A stretch of DNA of 64,000 nt from Halomonas shengliensis. Its GTDB lineage: Bacteria; Pseudomonadota; Gammaproteobacteria; Pseudomonadales; Halomonadaceae. A model generated the notes under the pieces. The model was not told where the DNA came from. It did no database searches and saw only the letters and a list, made by a program, of their open reading frames with translations. How positions within the stretch are numbered: position 1 is the first letter of the stretch; the number at the start of each line of letters is the position of its first letter. The stretch covers positions 310,001 to 374,000 of the forward strand of contig NZ_FNIV01000001.1 of the NCBI RefSeq assembly GCF_900104135.1. The letters run 5' to 3'. A program made the position numbers and the translations under genes. Below, piece by piece: positions 40,287 through 49,156 of this stretch.

Positions 40287-43200
40287 ATGAACACAGGGAA
40301 TATCAAGAAGTTCGCCCCCAAGGCGCGTACCCGCTTCATTGAGACCATGACCCGCCAGGCCGCCCGCTACGGGATCAGCTCTGGTCACAAGGGCGAGGGC
40401 CACGTGGCGCCCACCGAGGTACGTGGCGACGTGATGCTGATAAGCGCCCTGGATGGCCAGACCCACAGTTTTCCCAAGGCGCTGCGCGGCCCCCGCGAGG
40501 CGCTGGCCAAGTGGGTGACCCAGCTGGGCTTCGAGCAGGCCATGGAGCAGGCCGCCTACAGCTGGTTCAACCGCCTGTGCGCGATCCGCTTCATGGAGCT
40601 CAAGGGCTATCTGGATCATGGCCGGCGGGTGCTCTCCCACCCGGACCATGAGGGCGGCTTCCAGATCCTTGATGACTGCCTGGAGATCGACCTGCCCGGG
40701 CTGGATACCGCCCGGGTGCGCGAGCTCAAGCTCGATGGCACCCAGGACGAGGCGCTCTACCGCGAGCTGCTGCTGGCCCAGTGTCATGCCCTGCATGAGG
40801 CCATGCCCTTCCTGTTTGAGCCGCTGGACGATGCCAGCGAGCTGCTGCTGCCGAACAACCTGACCAAGACCGACTCGCTGATCCGTGAGCTGGTGGAGGC
40901 GATCCCTGAGGAGGACTGGCATGACGTCGAGGTGATCGGCTGGCTCTACCAGTTCTACATCGCCGAGAAGAAGGACCAGGTGATCGGCAAGGTGGTGAAG
41001 AGCGAAGATATTCCCGCCGCCACCCAGCTGTTCACCCCCAACTGGATCGTTCAGTACCTGGTGCAGAACTCCGTGGGACGCCAGTGGCTGCAGACCTACC
41101 CGGATTCTCCCCTCAAGGGCGAGATGCCCTACTACATCGAGCCCGCCGAGCAGGAGCCCGAGGTGCAGGCCCAACTGGACGCCATCACCCCGGCCAGCAT
41201 CGACCCCGAGACCATCAAGGTGCTCGACCCCGCCTGTGGCTCCGGCCATATCCTGGTCGAGGCCTACAACGTGCTGAAGGCGATCTACGAGGAACGCGGC
41301 TACCGCTCCCGGGACATCCCCAAGCTGATCCTGGAGAACAACCTGTTCGGCCTGGATATCGACGACCGCGCCGCCCAGCTTGCCGGCTTCGCGCTGCTGA
41401 TGAAGGCCCGGGAAGACGACAGGCGCATTTTCAGCCGTGGCATCCGCCTCAACGTCATGGCCTTGCAGAGCACCCAGCACCTCGATGCCAGCACCTTGTG
41501 GCGCGATCTCAACCTCTCCGGCGACTGGCACCAGGGCCAGTCCCAGAGCCTGTTTGAGAGCGAGCAGAAAGAACTCTCCAGCAACGACAGCACCTACAAG
41601 GCTATCGTCGACCTGATCGAGCTCTTCCAGGACGCCAAGACCTTCGGCTCGCTGATCGAAGTGCCCAACAGCTTCGAAGTCCCGCTCAAGACACTGATGG
41701 AGGTGCTATCCGAGCGGAGCAGCAGTGGCGACACCATGCAGAAGACCGCTGCCAGGCAGCTGGTACCGATTGTGCAGCAGGCGTGGGTATTGGCGCAGCG
41801 CTACGATGCTGTGGTGGCGAATCCACCGTATATGGGCAGCAAAGGCATGAACAAAGCGCTGAAAGACTACGCTAAAACTGCCTATCCCAACAGCAAGTCG
41901 GATCTGTTCGCGATTTTTATGGAGCATGGGTTCAGTCTGCTGAACGAAAACGCCTTTAATGCCATGGTCACCATGCAAAGCTGGATGTTCCTGTCCAGCT
42001 ACGAAAAGATGCGTGAAGCGCTGCTGGAAAACAGCACCATTGAAACCATGGTGCATATGGGCAACGGCGTAATGAAAATCGCCTTTGGTACCAACGCCAC
42101 CGTGTTTCGAAATTGCTATATCTCTGGAATGAAAGTCTCGTTCTCTTATGCAGAAGCTGGCGATATTAGCGATCAAGGCGAGCCATATGAGTTTCCGGTT
42201 AAGAACGAGCGACTGAAAGCCGTGGCGCCGGATGATTTCAAGAAGATTCCAGGGAGTCCAGTGGCGTATTGGATTGGAGCCAGTTTTGCAAAAACATTCG
42301 ACCAACCAAAGCTTGATGAGATAATTACAACCGAAGGGCAAAATAAAACTGCAAATAATGATAAATATGTCAGGATGTGGTGGGAAGTTTCGCGCCAAAA
42401 AATCGGGCAAGATAAAATGTGGATTACTTACGCTAAAGGCGGTGAGTATAGGAAGTGGTTTGGTAATATGCAGCATGTGGTAGATTGGTCTGAAGAAGCA
42501 AGAGTTCATTATAGAAAAGATAGTTCGTGTAGGATTGTTGGAGAAAATTTTTGGTATAAAGAAGGGCTTACTTGGACTGATATAACCTCAGGGGGGGCAT
42601 CATTTAGATACCTTCCAGAAGGAGGTACTTTTGATATGTCAGGACCGACAGCTTTCTTTGAGAGCAGAGATGAAATTTATAGAACGCTACCACTACTAAA
42701 CTCAAGCTACACCGCTTATCTTTTACCTATTATCAATCCAACACTTCATGCACAGTTGCGTGACATCAAGTCAATTCCGCAGCTAAACAAAGTCAGGTAT
42801 AATGATAGGTGTATATTTATTGGTAAAGAATGTTCAAAAATCACCAAGCATGACTGGGACGAATATGAAGGGTCGCTAGATTTCAAAGAAAACAGCTTAG
42901 TGGAAAAGATATCTTTTGAGAACAATGCAAAAGAGAGCTATCAGAACATAAGAGGTGAGTGGATAAGCAAAGTAGACGAGATTAGGCACCTGGAAGAAGA
43001 GAATAATTCTCTCTTTGTAAAAGTCTACAACCTACAAAATGAGTTGAAAATTGAAGTTCCGTTAGAAGATGTAACGCTCACCTGCAATCCTTACTACCGC
43101 TATGGCGGCAACCGTCCGGAAGAAGAACTGGAAAACCTGCTCCAGTGCGACACTCTCAAAGAGCTGGTGAGCTACGCAATCGGCTGCATGATGGGCCGCT

Positions 43201-43919
43201 ACTCTTTAGAAAAACCCGGCCTGATCCTCGCCAGTCAGGGCGAAACCGTCCGCGATTACTTCGCTCAGATCCCTGAGCCAAGCTTTTCCCCGGATGACAA
43301 CGCCATCATCCCGCTCACTGATCAGGAATGGTTCACTGACGATGCCACCAACCGTTTCCGTGACTTTGTCCGTACCGTCTGGGGTGATGAGCATCTCCAG
43401 GAAAACCTCGATTTCGTGGCTGAGAGCCTTTGCCTGCACGCTATCAAGCCCAAGAAGGGTGAGGCAGCTCTGGACACCATCCGCCGCTACCTGAGTACGC
43501 AGTTCTACAAGGATCACCTGCGCACCTACAAGAAGCGCCCCATCTATTGGCTGTTCAGCTCCGGCAAGCAGAAAGCCTTCGAGTGCCTGGTCTACCTACA
43601 CCGCTACAACGAGAGCACCCTCGCCGAGATGCGTACCGACTATGTAATCCCGCTCAGCACCAAGCTCGCCAGTTACGTAGAGAAACTGGAGCAGAACAAG
43701 GAGCGTAGCGCCTCCGCCGCCGAAGCCAAGCGCATCGAGAAGGAGCTGAGCAAGCTCTACAAGCAGCAGGCCGAGCTTAATGCCTTCGACGAGAAGCTGC
43801 GCCACTATGCCGACCAGCGGATCTCACTGGATCTCGATGATGGGGTGAAGGTGAACTATGGGAAGTTTGGGGATTTGTTGGCGGAAGTGAAGGCAGTGAC
43901 AGGCGAGAAGCCAAAATGA
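40287..43919 (+). CDS. pglX: BREX adenine methyltransferase PglX (BrxX)
   Basis: PglX is the N6-adenine DNA methyltransferase that marks host BREX sites and sets specificity (1210 residues). The SAM motif VLDPACGSGHILVEAYN is near residue 312 and the catalytic NPPYMG near 511. The ends are GC-rich and closely BREX-like. From about 41.75 kb the DNA becomes AT-richer, and 42.25-43.08 kb (about residues 655-930) is strongly so, covering the likely target-recognition region. GC-rich sequence resumes at CNPYYRYGGNRPEEEL. The frame is continuous, which points to in-frame exchange of the specificity segment. It lies between brxC and an inserted Kiwa-like pair. Confidence 0.96.
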   Translation: MNTGNIKKFAPKARTRFIETMTRQAARYGISSGHKGEGHVAPTEVRGDVMLISALDGQTHSFPKALRGPREALAKWVTQLGFEQAMEQAAYSWFNRLCAIRFMELKGYLDHGRRVLSHPDHEGGFQILDDCLEIDLPGLDTARVRELKLDGTQDEALYRELLLAQCHALHEAMPFLFEPLDDASELLLPNNLTKTDSLIRELVEAIPEEDWHDVEVIGWLYQFYIAEKKDQVIGKVVKSEDIPAATQLFTPNWIVQYLVQNSVGRQWLQTYPDSPLKGEMPYYIEPAEQEPEVQAQLDAITPASIDPETIKVLDPACGSGHILVEAYNVLKAIYEERGYRSRDIPKLILENNLFGLDIDDRAAQLAGFALLMKAREDDRRIFSRGIRLNVMALQSTQHLDASTLWRDLNLSGDWHQGQSQSLFESEQKELSSNDSTYKAIVDLIELFQDAKTFGSLIEVPNSFEVPLKTLMEVLSERSSSGDTMQKTAARQLVPIVQQAWVLAQRYDAVVANPPYMGSKGMNKALKDYAKTAYPNSKSDLFAIFMEHGFSLLNENAFNAMVTMQSWMFLSSYEKMREALLENSTIETMVHMGNGVMKIAFGTNATVFRNCYISGMKVSFSYAEAGDISDQGEPYEFPVKNERLKAVAPDDFKKIPGSPVAYWIGASFAKTFDQPKLDEIITTEGQNKTANNDKYVRMWWEVSRQKIGQDKMWITYAKGGEYRKWFGNMQHVVDWSEEARVHYRKDSSCRIVGENFWYKEGLTWTDITSGGASFRYLPEGGTFDMSGPTAFFESRDEIYRTLPLLNSSYTAYLLPIINPTLHAQLRDIKSIPQLNKVRYNDRCIFIGKECSKITKHDWDEYEGSLDFKENSLVEKISFENNAKESYQNIRGEWISKVDEIRHLEEENNSLFVKVYNLQNELKIEVPLEDVTLTCNPYYRYGGNRPEEELENLLQCDTLKELVSYAIGCMMGRYSLEKPGLILASQGETVRDYFAQIPEPSFSPDDNAIIPLTDQEWFTDDATNRFRDFVRTVWGDEHLQENLDFVAESLCLHAIKPKKGEAALDTIRRYLSTQFYKDHLRTYKKRPIYWLFSSGKQKAFECLVYLHRYNESTLAEMRTDYVIPLSTKLASYVEKLEQNKERSASAAEAKRIEKELSKLYKQQAELNAFDEKLRHYADQRISLDLDDGVKVNYGKFGDLLAEVKAVTGEKPK

Positions 43920-43981
43920 GATGCACGAGCCACGTTATATCATTGCGCGGTATTATGAATATATAATGTCAGGAAATATGA

Positions 43982-44590
43982 ATGGGTGAAAGAGGATTTA
44001 CTCTAAAACCTGGCGCGAAATTGGCATTGTTTTTAGTGTCTTATACGCCTTTGTTTTTGATCATGTGCGTTACGCAGTTATATGAATACCGTGATTACTT
44101 TTCATGGGGTGGGTTAAACTATACATCTCTTGTTAATTATTTTCGCTATTTCGGTGCGGTCACGGCATTGTTTGTTATGTCTGCTTTTGGCTTGGTGGGG
44201 CTCTTCTTTTTATTGTCTAACATGCGTCGAAGAGCAAGCTCTAATGGGAAATTAGTCAAGGTTGTTGATATAGAAAATAAAAATAGCGAGTCGATATCAT
44301 ATCTTTTTACATACATAATTCCTTTCGTATTCCAAGACCTATCCAGTGTAACCAATGTATTTGCAGTTGGCGTGCTTCTTGTTGTCACCTATCTAATATA
44401 CTCGAACTCATCAATGATCCTTATCAACCCGACTTTGAGTATGACTTACTCATTGTATCACGTTGAGTACGAGGATATGTCAAATAACAGAATACGGAAG
44501 GGGATGATTATTTCAAAAAATAAATTTTTAGAAGAGGATGACGAGATAAAAATACAGAGCATGGGTCATAAGCTTTATTACGCTGTCTAG
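43982..44590 (+). CDS. kwaA: Kiwa defence protein KwaA-like (four-pass membrane protein)
   Basis: This 202-residue protein has four predicted membrane segments (about residues 13-33, 55-79, 106-118, 122-141). Between them are LVKVVDIENKNSESISYLFTYIIPFVF and the later ILINPTLSMTYSLYHVEYE. These two motifs and the topology match my recollection of KwaA, the membrane sensor of the Kiwa antiphage system. It is strongly AT-rich, unlike the BREX genes on both sides, and has an AGGA site before the ATG. The following gene fits KwaB, which supports the call. No search could be run, so some doubt stays. Confidence 0.75.
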   Translation: MGERGFTLKPGAKLALFLVSYTPLFLIMCVTQLYEYRDYFSWGGLNYTSLVNYFRYFGAVTALFVMSAFGLVGLFFLLSNMRRRASSNGKLVKVVDIENKNSESISYLFTYIIPFVFQDLSSVTNVFAVGVLLVVTYLIYSNSSMILINPTLSMTYSLYHVEYEDMSNNRIRKGMIISKNKFLEEDDEIKIQSMGHKLYYAV

Positions 44591-44600
44591 GGAGGTGGAA

Positions 44601-45617
44601 GTGATTGTTAACGAGAAGCTTACTAAAGCAAGAACGATTTTGGAAAATAAACCTATATCGCTAAACTTGTTTTTTGTTACTAGAGAAGTCAAAGATGGGA
44701 TATCTAAGTCTGCTAAAGTGGTAGATAAGTACTGCTTTAAAGCTTGGAGTGTTGATGCATCTCCAGACCTGGACGAGTTTTTCCTTAAAAACCTTTCAAA
44801 GCAGCTTGATAGAGTGGTGGAATCCGAAGGCTACGAGCTAGAGCCTTATGAAGTTATTTCTGACGATCTGCCTAACAAGCTTTATACTTATGCGTTGAAT
44901 AACGCGCTATCATTTTCCGAGGTCGTCACTGATCAAATAATTCCGGGCTCTTCTCGCTCCATTACGTCACTTGCTAGTGTTAAAAACAATCTTTGGGCTT
45001 ACAGCTTGAAAATAACAAGCCCGAGAGGTTGTTTTTTAATGTTCAGGAAGTTGTCAAAAGGTAAAGTGGTAACAGATCAAGATCAAACGATGAAAGAAAA
45101 GATTTCTTCCTACTTTGATTCTTCCACTGCAGAACTAAAAGCCTCGCTCCAAGAAAGTATAACTTTCGACGATGAGCTGGATTGTATTTTTATCGACAAC
45201 GAGTTTTTTGTTTTTAGAAAGTCTGGGTTTGAAAACATTGTTGGGCTTGAAGAGGATTTTAACGAGGCGGCCAACGATGTAATCGATATTGTTGAGGCTA
45301 CTGATCTTATTGACGGAGTTGAGCATATTAAGGCATCACTTAAAGAAAGTAGGTCTCTACTAAAAACCCTCTCTAATATAGCAAAAAAAGGGCATCATCA
45401 TAATCTTAATCATGAAGAGATCAAAAAAATGAAAGAGGTGCTTCATAGATTTGAAGGAAAGGAGCTAAAGTCTACGCGCGAGGGTAGGCTTTTACTTGAA
45501 GACAAAAATGATGTTGGTTATTTCATAAAGCTTCTAAATGATTATTATAAACAGGGCCTGGTCTCCGGTGATGTCTATGGAACTCATGGTGGGCGATTGC
45601 TACCATCCGGTGAATAA
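44601..45617 (+). CDS. kwaB: Kiwa defence protein KwaB-like (DUF4868)
   Basis: This 338-residue soluble protein has features of DUF4868/KwaB. There is a middle segment SLASVKNNLWAYSLKITSPRGCFLMFRKLSKGKVV, then LDCIFIDNEFFVFRKSGFENIVGL, and a C-terminal FIKLLNDYYKQGLVSGD. KwaB works with KwaA at the membrane and binds nucleic acid in published Kiwa work. The GTG at 44601 is preferred because GGAGG at 44591-44595 sits just upstream; a GTG at 44595 overlaps that site. It is AT-rich like kwaA, and the pair sits between pglX and pglZ, an operon inside an operon. Confidence 0.75.
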   Translation: MIVNEKLTKARTILENKPISLNLFFVTREVKDGISKSAKVVDKYCFKAWSVDASPDLDEFFLKNLSKQLDRVVESEGYELEPYEVISDDLPNKLYTYALNNALSFSEVVTDQIIPGSSRSITSLASVKNNLWAYSLKITSPRGCFLMFRKLSKGKVVTDQDQTMKEKISSYFDSSTAELKASLQESITFDDELDCIFIDNEFFVFRKSGFENIVGLEEDFNEAANDVIDIVEATDLIDGVEHIKASLKESRSLLKTLSNIAKKGHHHNLNHEEIKKMKEVLHRFEGKELKSTREGRLLLEDKNDVGYFIKLLNDYYKQGLVSGDVYGTHGGRLLPSGE

Positions 45618-45684
45618 TATAAATATATATGGAGATTTTCTCTTATGTAATGTAACAACCCCATCCATCCAGCAAGGAGGCTAA

Positions 45685-48315
45685 ATGCAACTCGACCAAC
45701 TTCAGCAGGGGCTCCAAAACGCCTTCTTCACGGACGGCCACCGTTTGGTCTTCTGGTACGACCCGCCCGGCCACTTTGCTGATGCACTGGATGAGCTAAC
45801 GCTGGAGGGCATTCAGATCCTCAACATGGCCGGGCAGTCCACCTTCGGCGTGAAGCTACGCCTGGAGCTGGATGAGTCCGAGCCCCCGACTCTGCTCTAC
45901 TTCCCCTACGCAGAACCGGCACCGGAAGATGACTGGCTGCTGGACATAAAGCTCTACTCGGGGCGCTTCTACGCCGATCAGCTCTCGATGACCTTCAATG
46001 AGCTGGGCCTCACGCGGCATGCGCTGCGCGAGCACCTGGCCCAGCGGCAGGCGTTCCTGGGCAACCGCAAGCGTGTTGAAACGCTCAAGCGCCTGGTCAC
46101 GCCGGAGATGGACGAGGATGGCCTGGATCTAGCCATGTGCGCCGCCGTGGTGGGTGCCCCCGCTAGCGATATTACTACGTTGCTGTTCCACCTCGGTGAT
46201 GAGGCGGTGGCAGAAGAGACAGGGCTGGAGGGCAATCCCTCCTCGCTGGAGGAGATGACCAAGTACGCCCTGGTGCCGAGCCTGGTGCGGGCACTTCAGC
46301 TGGAGGTGGGGTACCCCGCCAGTCAGGCGGAGCTCAGCGGCGAGGCGGCGCTGCCGTTCGGCCAGCTGATGCTGCGGCTGCTTACCACCGGCTACTGCGA
46401 GAGCATCTCTGAGATCCCCGACTGGGCGCAGAGCCATGCCATCGCCTCGGTGAATGCCCGGGCCACCTCCCGGGCGCTGCTCTCCCGCTGGCGGGACAGC
46501 TCGCGCTTCTACCCGGCCTTCGATGTGATCTCCGGTTGGGTGGCCGAGGCGCTGCGTATCGAGGACAAGATCCGCGACGTGCCATTGGAGCGGCTGGCCA
46601 ACGTGGCGACCTTCGAGGTGGTCGAGAAGCAGATCATCGTCGACCTGTGCTTGTCCATCCCCCAGGCCGATGTGCGCGACCTAGAGATGTTCCGCGGCAT
46701 CATCGCCGAACGCCTGGACGGCTACTGGGCCTCACGGCACAAGAACGACGAGCGCCGGGCGCGCTACCGTCAGCTCTACGACGCCCTGAGCGCCGCCATT
46801 GATCTCTTTGCCCTGCGGCAGCAGCATCTCAACGGCTTCCACTACGAAAGCGTCGAGGCGCTCTACCACGCCTACAGCACCGAGCTCTACCGCTTCGATA
46901 CCGCCTATCGCCACTATGCCGTGGCCTCCGACAGCACCGGCGTGGAACTGCTCAAGAAGCTCGATGAGGCGGTGGAGCGCTGCTACGACGAGTGGTTCCT
47001 GGGCCAGCTCACCCGCAACTGGAGCGAGCGAATCGACGCCGAGGGGCGCCTGCACGACTGGAAGCTGCCACGCATCCCCAACCAGCAGCACTTCTTCCGC
47101 GATGTGGTACGCCCGCACCTGGACGCTCACCGCAACAAGCGCCTGGTGGTGATCATCAGCGATGCCTTCCGCTATGAGGCCGCCGAGGAGCTGCGCGAGC
47201 GCATCAACGCCAAGCGCTACAGCGAGGCCACCCTGGGCAGTCAGCTCGGTGTGGTGCCCAGTTACACCACCCTGGGCATGGCCTCGCTGCTGCCGCATCG
47301 CGAGCTTACCTACCAGCCCGGCAGCGACAGCGTGCTGGTGGATGGCAAGTCCAGCCAGGGCACCGAGAACCGCAGCCAGCGCCTCAGCGCCGCCGTGAGC
47401 GGCCAGGCCATGGCCGTGACCGCCGAGGAGGTGAGGGGCTGGTCCCGCGAGCAGGGCCGCGAGGCGATCAAGGGGATGCAGCTGGTCTACGTCTACCACA
47501 ACGTGGTGGATGCCCGGGGGGATACCGCCAGCACCGAGAGCGAGACCTTCGCCGCGGTGGAGGACGCCATCGAGGAGCTCGATACGCTCACCCGCAAGAT
47601 CCTCATGCACCTCAACACCAGTACCGTGCTGGTCACCGCCGATCATGGCTTTCTGTTCCAACGCAGCAAGCTGGACGCCACTGACCGCACCAGCCTGACA
47701 GAGAAGCCGGCCGGCGCCTTCAAAAGCAAGAAGCGCTATGTGCTCGGGACGAGCCTGCCCGACAACCCCAGCGTATGGCACGGCCATACCCGCGAGACCG
47801 CCGCCACCACCTGCGATACCGAGTTCTGGATTCCCAAGGGCGCGCACCGCTTCCACTTCGTTGGCGGCGCTCGCTTCGTGCATGGCGGCATCATGCCCCA
47901 GGAGATCGTCGTGCCGGTGCTCACCGTCAAGCAGCTGCGCGGCGAGAAGGTCGAGAAGCGCACCCGCCGCAAGGTAGACGTGATCTCGCCCAAGGCCTCG
48001 CTGAAGATGGTCAACAATATCCAGCGCTTCGAGCTGCTGCAGACCGAGGCGGTCAGCGAGCAGCTCAAGCCCATCACCCTGGCCGTGGCCATCTACGAGG
48101 GCACCGAGGCGGTCTCAAGCGAGGAGACAGTGACCTTCGACAGCACGAGCGACAACATCAGCGATCGCATGAAGTCCGTGCGCCTGTCGCTGTCGGGGAC
48201 CGACTTCGACCGCAAGCGCGACTACTTCCTGGTGCTGCGCGACAAGGACCTGCAGACCGAGCTTGAGCGCTACCGAGTGGTCATCGACCTGGCGTTCACC
48301 GATGATTTCTTCTGA
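45685..48315 (+). CDS. pglZ: BREX protein PglZ (BrxZ), alkaline-phosphatase-like
   Basis: This core BREX protein (876 residues) has an alkaline-phosphatase-superfamily domain and probably acts as a metal-dependent nuclease or phosphatase in the defence complex. Metal-site motifs are LVVIISDAFRYEAAEELR near residue 487 and STVLVTADHGFLFQ near 648. The N-terminus FWYDPPGHFADALDEL is typical of PglZ. The start has AAGGAGG five bases upstream. It is GC-rich again, so the BREX backbone resumes exactly after the Kiwa-like insert. Confidence 0.96.
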   Translation: MQLDQLQQGLQNAFFTDGHRLVFWYDPPGHFADALDELTLEGIQILNMAGQSTFGVKLRLELDESEPPTLLYFPYAEPAPEDDWLLDIKLYSGRFYADQLSMTFNELGLTRHALREHLAQRQAFLGNRKRVETLKRLVTPEMDEDGLDLAMCAAVVGAPASDITTLLFHLGDEAVAEETGLEGNPSSLEEMTKYALVPSLVRALQLEVGYPASQAELSGEAALPFGQLMLRLLTTGYCESISEIPDWAQSHAIASVNARATSRALLSRWRDSSRFYPAFDVISGWVAEALRIEDKIRDVPLERLANVATFEVVEKQIIVDLCLSIPQADVRDLEMFRGIIAERLDGYWASRHKNDERRARYRQLYDALSAAIDLFALRQQHLNGFHYESVEALYHAYSTELYRFDTAYRHYAVASDSTGVELLKKLDEAVERCYDEWFLGQLTRNWSERIDAEGRLHDWKLPRIPNQQHFFRDVVRPHLDAHRNKRLVVIISDAFRYEAAEELRERINAKRYSEATLGSQLGVVPSYTTLGMASLLPHRELTYQPGSDSVLVDGKSSQGTENRSQRLSAAVSGQAMAVTAEEVRGWSREQGREAIKGMQLVYVYHNVVDARGDTASTESETFAAVEDAIEELDTLTRKILMHLNTSTVLVTADHGFLFQRSKLDATDRTSLTEKPAGAFKSKKRYVLGTSLPDNPSVWHGHTRETAATTCDTEFWIPKGAHRFHFVGGARFVHGGIMPQEIVVPVLTVKQLRGEKVEKRTRRKVDVISPKASLKMVNNIQRFELLQTEAVSEQLKPITLAVAIYEGTEAVSSEETVTFDSTSDNISDRMKSVRLSLSGTDFDRKRDYFLVLRDKDLQTELERYRVVIDLAFTDDFF

Positions 48316-48368
48316 GGTTGTCAATTGACAACCGGCGGCGAATGCCTAAGCTACTGGCAGGAGACACG

Positions 48369-48632
48369 ATGACCCGCCCACGACACAGCAAGAAGGAAGT
48401 TGAGGCGGCGCTGGTCCACGCCGAGGCGCAGGGCTGGCGGGTTGAGCTCGCTTCGGGGCATGCCTGGGGCCGGCTGTATTGCCCACACAACGACAGTGAG
48501 TGCCGCTGCGGTGAGTTCTGCATCGTCAGCGTGTGGAGCACACCGAAGAACCCCGCCAATCATGCCCGACAGCTGCGCCGCGTGGTCGACAACTGCACGG
48601 GTGGCACATCCTCCGAGGAGGACGAGACATGA
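48369..48632 (+). CDS. Small cysteine-rich HicA-like protein between pglZ and brxL
   Basis: This 87-residue protein starts with an AGGAG-preceded ATG at 48369. The pattern KKEVEAALVHAEAQGWRVELASGHAWG, then a CP..ND..CRCGEFC cysteine cluster and STPKNPANHARQLRRVV, recalls the HicA mRNA-interferase fold (alpha-beta-beta-beta-alpha with a catalytic His). The five cysteines are unusual for HicA. Its stop overlaps the next gene (ATGA), so the two form a bicistronic unit. Toxin activity is a guess from fold and pairing. Confidence 0.6.
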   Translation: MTRPRHSKKEVEAALVHAEAQGWRVELASGHAWGRLYCPHNDSECRCGEFCIVSVWSTPKNPANHARQLRRVVDNCTGGTSSEEDET

Positions 48633-49156
48633 CGACCTACGATTTTACCCTCAAGTTTGCGGTGCCCGGTGACCTCGGCATGGAGGCGCTGGAGTCCCGT
48701 CTGTTCGAGGCGGGCTGTGACGATGCCTTGATCGGCATTGGACTGAAGGGGCGCTTGGCCCTGGAGTTTTCCCGCGAGGCGGTGTCGGCTCAGCAGGCGA
48801 TTACCAGCGCCATGTCGGATGTGAAGCGCGCCATTCCCGAGGCCCGCCTGATCGAGGTGGGGCCTGACCTGGTCGGCGTCACGGATATCGCCGAGCTACT
48901 GGCTTTCACCCGCCAGAACATGCGCAAGCTACTGCAAACGCACCTGGCGACCTTTCCGTTGCCGCTGCATGAGGGGCGTGCCTCGCTGTGGCACCTGGCC
49001 GAGGTGCTGGACTGGTTTCAGACCCATCAGCGCAGGAAGATCGACGACGCCCTGCATGAGGTGGCGCAGACCAGCATGCAGGCCAATGTGGCACGTGAAA
49101 GCCGCCGGGTGCCGGCGGAACACATCCGCCACTTCGATGATGCCCTGGTGTCATAA
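48629..49156 (+). CDS. Predicted DNA-binding partner of the HicA-like protein
   Basis: This 175-residue protein has an N-terminal alpha-beta part (YDFTLKFAVPGDLGMEALESRLFEAGCDDALIG). A likely helix-turn-helix follows at about residues 92-130 (GVTDIAELLAFTRQNMRKLLQTHLATFPLPLHEGRASLWHLAEVLDWF), similar to excisionase/MerR-like DNA-binding segments. It overlaps the HicA-like gene by 4 nt and its stop directly abuts the brxL start. An antitoxin/repressor role, possibly also regulating brxL, is plausible from arrangement. I do not recognise a named family. Confidence 0.6.
   Translation: MTTYDFTLKFAVPGDLGMEALESRLFEAGCDDALIGIGLKGRLALEFSREAVSAQQAITSAMSDVKRAIPEARLIEVGPDLVGVTDIAELLAFTRQNMRKLLQTHLATFPLPLHEGRASLWHLAEVLDWFQTHQRRKIDDALHEVAQTSMQANVARESRRVPAEHIRHFDDALVS

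Noticed and set aside
40287-43919. pglX as a disrupted pseudogene because of its AT-rich middle
   Set aside because: The frame is continuous over 1210 codons and both ends match the family, so exchange of a segment is more likely than decay.
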